From NCBI GenBank assembly GCA_000611775.1, contig KK106986.1, positions 1,302,001 through 1,366,000 on the forward strand: DNA of 64,000 bases, given 5' to 3'. The position numbers and the translations under genes were made by a program. Below the pieces are notes generated by a model. The model had not been told where the DNA came from. It saw nothing but the letters and a program-made list of their open reading frames with translations, and did not search any database. This document shows, in pieces, positions 23,159 through 35,100 of the stretch. Origin of the DNA: Umbilicaria muhlenbergii (Eukaryota > Ascomycota > Lecanoromycetes > Umbilicariales > Umbilicariaceae). Position 1 is the first letter of the stretch. Every line of letters begins with the position of its first letter.

Positions 23159-24930
23159 CTATTTCTTGAATTTCCCTCCGGCGGCTCCACCATTCTTGGC
23201 CTTGAAGCTCCCTTCGAACCCCGGTCTCGACTTGGGTTTGCCTCTCTTCGCTCCCATCGCCCCTTTCCCACCCTTCTTCTTCCCTTTCATCCCCTTTTCC
23301 TCCCTGCGTTTCTGTAGATTCTCCTCCCTCTTCTTTTGTCTCATGGCTTGACCTTTCTGCACGCCTTCTATCCTCTCACTCCATTCCTTTTCACTCTTCT
23401 TCTTCGCCTGTTCCTTCCTCTTAAGAGTCTTCTTCAGGAGCGATGTGTCGTCTCGGACCCTTTCGCCATGTGCACGTTTCCGGGCGTTAAGCCACAAATC
23501 CTTTTCTTCAATATTTGTCCGCTTAGCTTGATCAAAGCTGTTGATTCGTGCTTGCTTCTTCTCTGCCGCTTTCATAGCCGTTAGCGGATCCTGTGGCCCT
23601 TTGCGCTTTTTCGCGGTGAGAATGGATGAGAGAGCGGCGTCCATCTGCTGCCCGTCCTCAAAAGCTACTCTGCCAAAGGAGAAGTTGTTCGGAGGTGGAG
23701 TTCCATTGAATGGAGATGATACAGCGTTAGACCCAGTTGCTGGAGATAGAAGTGGCGATCCACGTGTGAGAACCTGATCTTGCTTTCGTTGCTCTTCTTC
23801 CTTTGCCTTCTGCCTCAGCTCTTTCTTATGTGCCCTCCGCTGCTCCTCCTTGCGCCGTCGAGCTTCCATGAGTTCTTGCCGATTTCGTGCTGGAGCTCCG
23901 TTGAGCCCGTCTGCCTTTCGAGCAGCTCTAAGGGCTTCGATTCGCTGCTGTAATCTCGCCTTCAGCTCTTCGGGATTTCCTTTGGGCTTCTTATGTTCTT
24001 TAACAGCTTGATCATTTTGCTCTGCGAGGGCGCTGTTGGGGGCCATGGACGAGATAGATGATGCCCCTGACTGGCCCGCCAAGACGTCGAAGACAGGCGA
24101 CTGCGGCAGTGGCGACGGTGGTACGGTAGATGAGGCTCGACTGTCAACTTTTTCGACCATGCCGCCGACGTCTATGGGATCCAGATCATCACCACCAATC
24201 TCCGCACTGTCAAAAGCCTCGGTGCTACCTGTAGTGGTAGAATCTTCCACCAATGCTGCTTCTTGTCTTTTGCGAGCTTTCTTCGCTTCTGATTTCGCGA
24301 CCTTTGCCTCTTCTTTCGCTTTCTTACGCTCCCTCTTTTCTTTCCGCTTTTCTGCCTTGCCCTCACCCGGAGCAAGTGCATCCAACGCTTCTCCATCCGG
24401 GATACCATCACCCAAGTCTTGCCTCGAAAATCCAGCATGATCATCGGCCGCTTCCACATCCCTCTTCTGTCTCTTCTGCTTCTTTGCTGCTACTTTCAGA
24501 CCTTCTTTTGGCTGTTCTGCAACGACACCCTCGAGATCCATGCTTTCGTGCTCCTCGTCCCGCTTTCTCTTCCGCGCATTCTCCTCCATGACGTCTTTGG
24601 CACTCTTAGCATTGTCGGGGTCCAACTTCGCGAACTTGGCCTTCCGTGCTTCTTCTTTCGTCTGCTTTTTCCTCTGCCATTGGTTCTATATGGTCCGTGT
24701 GTTCAGCAGACGTCCGCTTGAGACAGCATCTTTGGTGGTATAAACGTGATCTGCACAACTCACACTAGTATCTTCCCCATAGTAGAGTTTCGCTGGTATC
24801 AACTGTAAGAGACCATCAAAGGCTTTAGCGTGACTCCTTAGCCGTTCCTGCATAGCCGGTCAGAAAAATGTTCCCCGACGAGGGTTCAGTGGGGTCGCAG
24901 TTCTTAACACACCTCAAGGCTTTCTGACAT
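23159..24930 (-). CDS. RRP14: Ribosome biogenesis protein Rrp14 (SURF6 family)
   Basis: Three exons (24930-24913, 24847-24764, 24685-23159) give 542 aa. Exon 1 is only six codons (MSESLE). The N-terminal RRP14 block reads RLRSHAKAFDGLLQLIPAKL, then YYGEDTSNQWQRKKQTKEEA. The rest is extremely Lys/Arg/Glu-rich, with long charged helices. The SURF6 domain starts near residue 265 (LKARLQQRIEALRAARKADG) and includes NFSFGRVAFEDGQ, a family hallmark, and ends in a KKRGK/GGKG-rich nucleolar tail. In yeast it is a nucleolar factor needed for 60S and 40S maturation. Confidence 0.93.
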
Positions 24931-25591
24931 TCTGGTTGCGAAAGGCGGGTCAGGGCGAACAGGTCCGGGGAGTGTGCAGAGAATGAGAAGTGACAGAGGT
25001 GAAGGACGAGGGAGTCAATCAATGTGGAAGGGTGTAGAGTGCGAGGCAGATCACAAATCATACAAGCGTAACATAATTCTGTAAGTGTGGTTTGTATTCT
25101 GTATTTTGTATTTTTTGAGTCTGGGTGAAATAAGGTAAGAGGCTAGAAGATGAAATGCTTGGCGCATCCTGCACACGATACAGTCGCCCGTAGGTGGGCA
25201 CGTGGTGGGGTATGGTAGTTTCGGATCCTCAGTCGTTATCATGCATCAAAAGTACCTCTACCTCTACCTTGTGCCAGTACATGTAGGGAACCCGTCATAA
25301 TCGGTAGCATAACTATACCGGACCACAATCCGGACAATACTGATATCACCCCCGTAGGCAACTCGAGTTGCAGCAATCTCTAATAAGACGCTTTCAATCT
25401 AGCTGCGCCGAGAGCCGACTGATGTACCTGATTCTGCCACCATAGCCCGCTACTTGCTTGGAATAGTAACTGTTGGATATATGGGATATGTGGTACAGTT
25501 CCAATGGATAATTTCTGACTGTGCCATCGCTCGGTCATCACTCCGTAGGCGCTGCTGGCCGGCTATCATAGACCCGTGTTGCACTGACACC
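24931..25591. other. Gap between RRP14 start and PIMT end
   Basis: No gene is seen. A T/A-rich patch at about 25,085-25,120 is present. It likely contains the RRP14 promoter and the 3' region of the methyltransferase. Confidence 0.5.
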
Positions 25592-26396
25592 CTATCGTTC
25601 CGCCGGAGCATCTGTCAACGGCACATACTGTACGCCAAACGACCTTGTCTTCTCTACGCTTCCGTCCTCTTTCTTGTCGTACACCCAGATGAACTGGCGA
25701 TAGTTGTCTGCCACCGGTATGAACATCCTACCTCCTGTCAGCATCCCGCCCTCCATCGCGGCGGCAAAAGCGACATGGAAGACGAGAAGGCCATCTTCAG
25801 ACTTACCTGCCCGGCGCCTTCAACTGCTCGATTAACGGCCCGTGCGCCTCGGTAGCCGCCGCGCCAACGTGGATAGCATCATACGGCCCACCCTCGCTCC
25901 ACCCTTTTCTCCCATCCGCCTTGACAAACCTCACCGCCCCACTCACCAGTAGCTCCCTCCCCACCACACTTTTCCCCATGTTCCTTTCCGCCAGATCCAC
26001 GAGACCTTGAATGTGATCCACGCCGATCACCTTCCCCTCGGAGCCGACGAGGTTGGCAAGCACATGCGTAAGGTAGCCGGACCCAGACCCGATGTCAAGG
26101 ACTCGGGCGCCTGTGAAAAGGAAGGGGAGCAGTGACTCGCATGCAGAAGCGTGCATGTGAGGGGCGGAGATGGTGGCGGAATATCCGATCCGTTGGGGGG
26201 AGTCGTCGTATGGGAAGGAAGGGGCGTAGTGCGCCCGATCAACCTGTGGCAGGTTTCAGTTCCGTTTGATAGACATGGCGGATGGTACCGTTACGCCTAG
26301 CATAGCTTTCTTGACCCTCTCAGTCGTAATGAGCCCATTTTCCGCAAGGTTCGCGATCAGTGCTGCGTTGCTGGCCCCGGAGGATCGCCAGGCCAT
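25592..26396 (-). CDS. PCMT1: Protein-L-isoaspartate O-methyltransferase
   Basis: Three exons (26396-26295, 26243-25807, 25727-25592) give 224 aa from MAWRSSGASNAALIANLAEN. Motifs in order: VDRAHYAP, DSPQRIGYSATISAPHMHA (substrate loop), VLDIGSGSGYLTHVLA (SAM-binding motif I), GVDHIQGLVDLAERN, YDAIHVGAA, then MFIPVADNYRQFIWVYDK. Length and order match cytosolic PIMT, which uses S-adenosylmethionine to repair damaged aspartyl residues. Upstream of the ATG the same frame stays open for 42 more codons without an ATG and looks like a targeting peptide (see findings). Confidence 0.94.
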
Positions 26397-26902
26397 GGTG
26401 GCGTTTGAGCGAGTTCTCACAGAGCCGGCAGCGAGGCGCGTGAGAAAGCTGTGTAGACCCAAAGCGGCGGCAATGGCGGCAGTGGCGGCAGTAGTGGTTA
26501 TAAGTATCCGTCGAGCAATGCTTCAGCTTCCCGTTGTAGCATGTTGCTGGTTTGATACGGTATAATTGATGCTTGGTGCGTGAAGAGGTTTCGAAATCGG
26601 AGGAACGGACCTAGTGACACCCCACTGTGCAGTACGTCCAATGCCTGTAGTCGTGGAGCTTGGGTGTCTGCTAAAGTATTCATGCCTACGAGTATTACGG
26701 TACTTTATTCCGTACGTCGCTCCTGGGTTAGGGTCCCTCTTCAATCTTCGCCGGGCGCAATGTGCTCGCAGGTGTATGTTACCCTACCTAATACCTCAAG
26801 GATCTTCTCGAGAACTGTACCTCAAGTGACTGCGCTGGTACTAAACGGCAAGGTACGTGTGCGAATGCTGCCATCAAATATCTTGCATTGACTATACACC
26901 TT
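26397..26902. other. Gap between PIMT start and citrate carrier end
   Basis: It contains a GCC/GGC-rich repeat at about 26,463-26,500 that lies in the open frame continuing upstream of PIMT. No independent gene is seen. Confidence 0.5.
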
Positions 26903-28262
26903 CTAAATGTACCTTCTCTCAGGATCCAGTCTATCAAGGCCATCTATCGTCTTCTCGTACCTGCTCTTAATTAGCATGCAACTTTGAGACATACTCATGA
27001 CCACAGCTTACATCGTAAATACAATCCCTCCACTTAGTATTAGCCGAGCCAAACGAGGCACTGCCCCTGACCAGAATGTCATTATGCCCTCATCTTTGAA
27101 TATCCTCGCCGCACAGACAAAACTGTTCTTATACTCCTTCCTTGCCTCTATTGATTGCATGCTAGCCGCCCCAGTCAATACAGCAGACCCAGACTACTTT
27201 TCAGGGCTGGCTCACCGAGTCTTGATTGTATCCAACGGCTGCGTTACGTAGCTGTCGCATCTGTTAGGGAGTGCTCCACCAAGACTTTGAAGTGAAACGA
27301 CTCACACGGTGATCAAGCCTGCCAGACCACCGATTCCAAACGTGCTGACCGTCCCCAGCTTCTCTCCTGGGGCTACGTATCCCTGGGCGAATTGTTTAAG
27401 AGTCGTATAACTTCCGAAACGAGTTGCAGAGTTAGCAGCTTGCCGCGCTGTTGTGGGCACGAAACCTTGGAAGAAACCCTTGATCCCGCGTTCTCGAAAT
27501 ATGATACCAGAGCCATGAAGGAAACCTCGCATCCGTGGATTGGCTGACTTCCGGTCGTCGATCCTAGGTAATAGATAAGCAATAGATCCAATAGGTCCAA
27601 TGGCAGCGGAGGTTGGGTGGCACACAATGTTGTCTTAATACTTTCAAAGGGTGTAACGGCCAATAATGATTCTGTTATACCTGCGCCGAACCCCGCAATC
27701 ACTGTTCTTGGTCCTGAGATATTTCCCATTTCATCTTGTAGGAGGGTCTTGTAAGTATCGAATGCCACGAAGCCTGCCATATCCTCCATCAGCTACTGCT
27801 GCAAACGAAGGTCGAAAGTGCCTAAACGAACGGATGCCGGCCTTCAACGAGTTTCCAATAATCAGTGTTGTGCATCCCGCATACCAAGCCTTGCCAAATG
27901 GTGGCCACCCGAGCTTCTTGCCATCAGGCAATCGTCGATTGAGTTGTGTTCTTGTCTTTGCAACTGTGGTATGTTCTTAGAGAAAGGGACTCGACCAGAC
28001 GCGAGCGGGACGAAGTGCGCATACATTCGGCTGGATACGTGATAGCTGTGGAGCAACATTGTCAGCATCGAGGCCATGCGTTGAGAGACATAAGGGTCGC
28101 GTCTGCAGACGATATCCTACCAATCTCTACGGCTCCGGCAGTGGACCCTGCGATGATGGAGCGCAGTACACTTGGCTGACCGTGTCAGCAAGGTTTGTAT
28201 TAGAGGAAGCTATGATAGAAGTGGCGCACTTTCTCTTTCTTGGACGTGCTAGATGTTGCCAT
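26903..28262 (-). CDS. CTP1: Mitochondrial citrate (tricarboxylate) carrier
   Basis: Nine exons: 28262-28230, 28175-28121, 28045-28025, 27963-27832, 27773-27626, 27563-27306, 27251-27216, 27161-27012 and 26960-26903. They give 296 aa, the usual length (yeast Ctp1, 299). Three carrier repeats are visible, with signatures ITYPAEFAKTRTQ, VTPFESIKTTLIDD and VTQPLDTIKTRMQ, each with PxxxxK/R in an odd helix. Other family landmarks are LPDGKKLGWPPFGKAWYAGC, PTTARQAANSATRFGSY and the ending LDRLDPERRYI. Exon 3 is only 21 nt; intron 4 has a weak donor (GTTCGT). The carrier exchanges citrate/isocitrate for malate across the inner mitochondrial membrane and supplies cytosolic acetyl-CoA. Confidence 0.95.
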
Positions 28263-29543
28263 GCTTCGTCAGTGAGCAATGCTCTTATGCGTGCTGCTGG
28301 TTGGACTTCCTTGCTCGAAAATGACGTTCTGGCTCGCGGCTCGTGGCTTGTGCCTCGTGGCGGGCGATCTCCCGTTACGCGCAGTATCGGAGTACAGATT
28401 TCAGGCCTGATCTTGCAACGTTTAGGCTGTTGCGGAATAACTACGAGCGTACGCCGATGTAGGTTACTTTCGTTACTGTCGGTTTCTACCGGCTGCCGTG
28501 GGATGTAGCAGGTGCTCGGTCTTTATAGGGGATTCACTTATACTGCGTTGACCTACTGACCTCCACTGACTGCAGGTTCACATGTCAATAAGGTATATAC
28601 CAATGTCTGCAAAGTGGTCAAAAACCGCGTTTCTTGCTCAGTGCAAGACACTAAGCTAATCCTTGACTGGTATGCTTTTTGACAGAATTTTGACCCCTTC
28701 TACTTTCTTTTCTTCAGTTTTCTATCAACCCGCTAGTATTCCCTCCTGTACGTCAACACGTAGGTTTTGACGCGGAAAGGGGTACGGTGGTATTTGCACC
28801 TCACACCTTGTGGTGATGTGTGTGGCAATCGGTAACGAGATGTCAACCCTCATGTTAGAGGAGGAGAGTTCAACAACCGTCGTTCAAAGAGAAGTGCTGG
28901 GGCAAGCTTAGCGGCAAGAGGAGCACAAAGCCCGATATGGTTGTCGAGTAATAAGTATAATGGATCTGCTGAGGATTGAATTGTAGCAAGGGATGCCCTC
29001 TGCTCTCCCAATCTTGTTTTGATTGGTAGGTTGTGGCCGTAAACGGCCACCGAAAGTTGTGTACAACGCCTTTGCCCCGAACGAAGCAAGGCGGGCAGAT
29101 CCTCATGATGACGCCATCTCAAACACTGGCTGAGCCTACAGCCCACAAGAACTCCTGAACGCCGGGGCCCGTATTGCAAGTCCGGTCAGCTAGTCAGATG
29201 GAACTTTTTCCGGAAGCAAAAAGGACTTTCGTAAGCAATTTTACAAGCTAATCAGTAGCCACCCGCAGCAGTCGAACAAGGAGCATGAGGTGTAGGACCA
29301 AGCATCATTGCCATCCCAAAAGCGCTGGTGGAACAATAAAAAGGCGTATAGTACAGGTAAGTGGTTATCGTGATACCGCGTGTGAGGTGTGCAGCAGATG
29401 ACGAAATGCTGAGATGTCCACAGTTGCAAAATATATGCTGAGTTTCGAGTCGTAGAACTTCCTGGATCGAAAGATAGAATGGAAGGAGTAATAAGCGTTC
29501 TAGCTAATCGCCGCTTGTTCAAAGGGCTCTCGTGTAGCACAGG
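28263..29543. other. Gap between citrate carrier start and DHH1 end
   Basis: 1.28 kb without a gene. Short open frames at 28,850-29,180 show no family features. It presumably holds the citrate carrier promoter and the DHH1 3' untranslated region. Confidence 0.5.
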
Positions 29544-31292
29544 TTACGAAGCCTGAACGGCAGGCTCTTTCGCCACTTGCTGTGGTGGAAATCCGTTTGG
29601 CCGGCCCTGGTCTCCCTGCTCCTTTGGCGGTCCCCTTCGCGATCCGTACGACTGGCCTTGAGTACGCTGGCCACGCTGATAATTGCCAGGCTGCTGTTGC
29701 AACTGGCCCCGGCCAGCACCTGGACTGCGCCCTTGGCTAGCGCCCGTACCATTGGTAGTGTTGCCTGGTACCCTGCTAGTCTGCTGAGAGCCATCGCCTT
29801 GGTGCTGAGCCCGACCCGATTCTTGGCGTTGGGGGACAGGGTTGGAGACCGGACGAGGTATTGTCTCCGGAGAATCGTAGACGTAGAGTTTCTTGTCAAT
29901 GGCTTGCGGAATTGGCTGGATCTCGGTTCCAAGCTCCTGCTCGATCTTGTAGAGATTGAAACGGTCATCCCAGTTTATCAGGTTGATAGCCAAGCCAAGA
30001 TGGCCGAATCGACCAGAGCGTCCAATGCGATGAAGATATGTCTCGGCATTCTTAGGAAAATCGAAGTTAATAACCACGTTGACAGCTTGTATATCAATAC
30101 CGCGAGTCAGCAAGTCCGAGCAGACCAAGTTACGACAGACACCGTTACGAAAATCGTGGAAGACACGATTTCGGTTGTGCTGCAGCATGCGTGCGTGGGA
30201 ATAGAAACAAGAATAACCAAGCTCTGTGATTTTCTTCGCAAGCAATTCCACACGATTGGTGGAATTGCAGAAAATGATGGACTGGTTGATTTGCAGCTTT
30301 GAGAAAAGCGTGTTCAGACAGTGCACCTTTTGTTTTTCTTCGACAAACGCATAGTACTGCGTGATACCTCGTAGTGTGAGTTCGTCCATCAAGTTTATTT
30401 CGTATGGATTAGTCATGTGTTTATCCTCGAGGTTCATCAGCTCCGTGAAAAGTAGATGTGATAGCAACATACCTTGAAGGATTTGACTATCATCGGGAAA
30501 GTAGCGCTGAACAGCATGACCTGTCGATCCTTCGGGGGAAATGAGAGCAACTGCTCGATGACAGGAGTAAATTCAGGTGACAGTAGCTTATCGGCTTCGT
30601 CCATGACAAATGTTGGACATTCCGTCAGGTCGGCAACGCCTTTGCTTGCAAGGTCCAGAATTCTCCCAGGTGTTCCAACAATGATATGTACCGGATCGTT
30701 TAGGCGAACGATGTCCTCCTTGATACCAGTACCGCCAGTTGTGACCATAACATTGATGTCAAGGTGCTTTCCCAAGGTCTTGCAGACTTGTGAGGTTTGT
30801 AAAGCGAGCTCTCTTGTGGGCACAAGGATCAAGGCCTGGGTTTTGGTGCTTTTTGGATTGATGCGTTCCAGAGTTGGTATGACGAAAGCTGCAGTCTTGC
30901 CGGTTCCATTCTTTGCGCGGGCTAGGATATCCCGACCTGTAAGTGCAACGGGGATGGTCTCTTCCTGAATTGGTGATGGCTTCTCAAATCCAGCTTCGAA
31001 GATTCCCATCATGAGTTCTCGTTTAATATAGAAATCCTCGAACTCGAGGCCCTTCGTGGCAGTCACATCCTGAATCATGTCAGCGCCTTGTTGCTGGATT
31101 CTTCATGCTGAAGCATACCTCAGTCTGAGGCCGGGCATCTTTGGTAGGAATTTTGAGTTTCTCTTTCCAGCCGGCGTCCGAAGACCCGTCACTGCACGTG
31201 TCGGTCAGCAACAGCGCTGATGAATGCACATCTAGAGGGATGGCCTACTGGATCTTTGTGTCATTGAGCTGATCGGCCAGTGATGATGCCAT
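29544..31292 (-). CDS. DHH1: DEAD-box RNA helicase Dhh1 (DDX6 family)
   Basis: Four exons (31292-31249, 31191-31119, 31069-30473, 30425-29544) give 531 aa. Helicase motifs appear in order: [11 protein letters not shown] (Q motif), [11 protein letters not shown] (I), PTRELALQ (Ia), [11 protein letters not shown] (Ib), VMDEADKLL (II), LFSATFP (III), [13 protein letters not shown] (IV), [13 protein letters not shown] (V) and [13 protein letters not shown] (VI). The extended N-terminus [19 protein letters not shown] and the [20 protein letters not shown] stretch are specific to the Dhh1/DDX6 group. The C-terminal ~100 residues are Gln/Gly/Pro-rich and disordered, suited to P-body condensation. 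It activates mRNA decapping and represses translation. Intron 3 is short (47 nt). Confidence 0.97.
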
Positions 31293-32138
31293 CTCAAGCG
31301 CGAGCAGGGGATGATCAACGGGTCAGGTGCTAGCTCTTCTTGTGGAAATAGAGGTGACGGATAGGAGGCGGAGTCTATGCTGGGGTAGGTATTGGTGTCT
31401 AGCTGGATCCCCAATGGCTTTCCGTGGGGATTGAAGGAGAAGTTGAGACCTTTGGGGGGAAAACGTAGATGAGCGGCAAAGAGACACCTTCACGGCTGAT
31501 TCGATGAGATGAAGACAAATGATGCTGCTTTGGGATCAGAAGTAAAGTGAGGCAGGAGCTATGTTGAGATTACGGAGAAGCTTGGTGTGGTAAGGCTTTT
31601 CCAGCAGTTACTTTTTCGAGATGCTGTGCAGCTGCCACAAGTGATATTCGAAGAAAAGCTAGGGTGGGGAAGACCGGGATGATTTGACTGTATTTGTTGT
31701 GTTCGTCTGGTTCGATGAGAGAGCGCGTTTTGTAAGAATGATCTTGCTTGAGCTCAGGCTTGACGTCCAAGTGTGTCGCTGGACGGGCCAAGCCGTCATG
31801 TTAGCGCATCGCGCTAACCCAATCAATCATATCCTAGGGCTATGCAGGATTTCAAAGAAGTTTCAGCAAATTCCTATCGATAGATCTGATTGCACACCCA
31901 GCTATGTTGAGTTATGTGGAGCTCTGTGAACAATCGAAAAGCTAAACATATTCTCTACGGAGGTCATACAGCCATCAATGCACACCTCTGAAAAGCAGCG
32001 ATGGTTCCCATCTTCACGTTTGATCCACCTAGCCTAGGAGAACCGCGGAACCGAGATAGCGTGGAGGATGCTCCTCGATGCCGCATGCAGGGTTTAAAAT
32101 GCTCCGTAGTCCAAGCGGCCTACCTGGCAGTAGACTAT
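31293..32138. other. Gap between DHH1 start and SMC6 end
   Basis: No gene is seen in 846 bp. It probably includes a long DHH1 5' leader. Confidence 0.5.
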
Positions 32139-35100
32139 TCAGGCGGCTTGGGGAGCTACGTAGGGTAGAGTGGTTTGGCCACGTTCAGGATCATTTAGCC
32201 TACATCGCGGGTCAGCCCGTTCCAGGCTTGGAACACTGAAGCGGAACGTACCTTATGACTTTTACATCTGGGTTTGTGACGTCTACACTGCCCATTGATT
32301 GAGGGGTAATCAGAATGAATTGACGGCCTGCAGATCGTCTGGCAGCCACAATCTACCATTCTAGTCAGCAGTAAAATAGACAAATGCCCAAAGATTTCAA
32401 CTCACTATCATGTTCATACTGACTTCTCTGTTGACACTATCCATGAAGACGTCGCTAGGTGCACTCATTAGCTCTGATATTTCGCATGTATGCAGCTGGG
32501 ACACTTACAATTCATCGAGGCAACGGATGGGAGCCCCCATGGCTTCCCAGAGGGATAACAGGAGGCATATAGTCGAAAACGACTTCTCCCCTCCCGATAA
32601 TGTTTTGGTTTGGCGGCCATGGCTCATTTGGGTCTCGTCGGGTTCGACCTTGCACAGAATGAGTAATTTTTTGCTGACAAGTTCGAGCTTAACAAGAACG
32701 CACCTTAATCTCAAGCAGCTTTTGCAAGTGATCTGTCTTGAGTTTACCCCGAAAGCCACGTTCGCTCAATAAATAAACGAATTGTGCCTTAGCCCGGGCT
32801 GCTATGTGGGACCGAAACTTCTTCCAACGCATTCGTCGAGTAACAAGAGTACTCTTGAGTAACTGAAGTAATCGTCAGTGTTGAAGCGTCCAATTGCGAC
32901 GGTTTGGCTTCTACCTGGGCAAGTTGCTCAAAATTCTCTACTTGCCTCCTGGCTGTCTGATAAACTGTCCTTGCTTCAGTTGCCTTGGCCGCGAACTTCG
33001 CCTTATTGCCTCCAAGGCTGCAATCATTAGCAGGTTCAAAGCCTGAAGGGTATAGGAGCTGTCATACGCTTTTTCGTGTCTCTCCAAATCAGCTGAAAGC
33101 TTTTTCAACTTGGCCTCCAACGTCTGTCCGGTTTCGCCAGGTTCAACAGGAACTCTTGCACACACTTGGCGCGCTTGCTCGGTATACTGGGCGACACGGT
33201 CTGCCAAGCGGTCACGCTGCATCTCTAATCGCTTGTTTTCCTCCTTTAGATCCGCGATGCGTTGGATCGCGTTATTCTTCGCCAAGAGGGCGAGTTGTCG
33301 ATGTTCTTTGAGCTTGAGCTCCTTTGCCTCCGCCTTCTGAACTCTCGCTTCGCCGTCAGCAAGCTGAGCATCCATGGCTCGCAATCTTACGGTGATGGTT
33401 TTCATGGACTCCTTGTGTTTATCAGCTGAGGTGATAGCCTCCTCATATGAGCCTTCAAGCATCCTTTTCTCATCCTCGGCTTCTTTGAGATTATCTTTCA
33501 GTGCGTCTAAACGACCCTCCTCAATACTATCCTTGTCTAACGCGTCTTGCAAATCCTCTACTACCTTTTGAGCAGAGTGCAATTCCAGACGGAGACTCTG
33601 TTGTCGTTTCTTGAAATGAGAAATAGCTTCGTTGCACTTGCTCAAGTTGTTCTGGAGATGCTGTTGACGTTGCACAATGTCCTCCAGATCCTTCTTGAGC
33701 CGCTGCAGTAGATCTTGCTGATAGCTGATTCTACTTTCAGTAAAATGCAATCTTAGCAAGGGGAAAACTGACCTTATCTGGGATTCGATGTCAGTTTTCA
33801 TGCGTGGTTTGCCTTGGAAAGGCGGCATCGGAGAGATATTCTCTGCACCCTGCCAGCCGTAAGCTAGCCTAACTCCCCATCCGTTCCTCTGGTCATTCAT
33901 GCTAAAACATTGTTTGACGTTTCGTAAGCGCCCATGCTCGTACATCGTGCCAATGGCTTGAGACCGATCCTCAATAAGCAAAGTCTGTTCCACAACTTGG
34001 TTGATGATGAGTTGACGTCGAACAGCATCATTGTCGACCTCCGTCAAGATTAGCATTTATTACGTTTCACAACGGATTTTGTCACGAACCTCGAGAACAC
34101 GTAGGGTTGTATTGAAGTTTGGATCCGGTTCATGCTGGGAAGTATCGATTGATCGATGGTTCCCAATAAGGATTTGGCAAATGCTACATAGTCAGCAAGA
34201 AGTTGGCAAGAATCGCATCGAAGATGGATAAACCATACCAGCCGACCCGTTTCATCAAATTGGAGAGCAAAGCCTGATCCGACTTGCTCATTACGACAAA
34301 GCTATCAAGCATGCCACCAAAGGACTTCTCGAGGATTGTTGACCACGATGGCTGCAGTAAGCGGACATGGCTGCCAACCGGTCCGATGGGTTTCTCTTGA
34401 AAACCGTCCTCCTGTTGTATTGCACGAAGCAACCTTGGCATGCTAGGGTGAAAACCACCTTGTTGCTGCCCTCGATCTCTTCTAAGGCTGTTGAGCTGCT
34501 CTTCGCATTGTCGCACCTCGTTCCTCTTTGCTTGAATTGGTAGTTTAATTTGTTCGAGCTCTTGTTCAGCGCGCTTTCTATCGGCATCTAGCATACTGAA
34601 GCTACTGGTGTGCTCCTCCAGCCGATTCTGCGCCTCAACAACCTTGGACTGTTTCTCATCTTTTTCAGCTAGCCTCCGTGTATGGCTGCCTCCATTGGCT
34701 GCATCAAGTTTCGTGTACTCGTCCGCTATCTCACCTTTTGTCTTCTCGATTCTCACCTCGATGGCTCTCAAATGATCTCCAATAACGCGTTGTTGTTTCT
34801 AAACCGCATTAGAGGTTTGAAAGAGCAATAGATGTCTTCGCTGGGGATTTTACTTGGACATCTACCGCCTCACCCTTGACCTTATCAAAATCGTCTTTCG
34901 TCTGCTGCTTCGCTTCTCTGAGGGGTTCAACACTACCCTGGGCTTCCTGTACTGCTTCGCTGGCTACTTCAAGCTTACGGACCGCTTCGGTGAAGGCCGT
35001 ATCCGCCGTAGCTGTCTCGCCCTCAGCATCTTTGATGGTCTTCTCAACCTTTTGCATTTGAGTGGCGAAAACTTCCAAATTCCGCTCTTGCTCTTCCACT

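Noticed and set aside
29577-30302. 241-codon plus-strand open frame
   Set aside because: It lies fully antisense to DHH1 exon 4 and is a shadow of its codon pattern; no family features.
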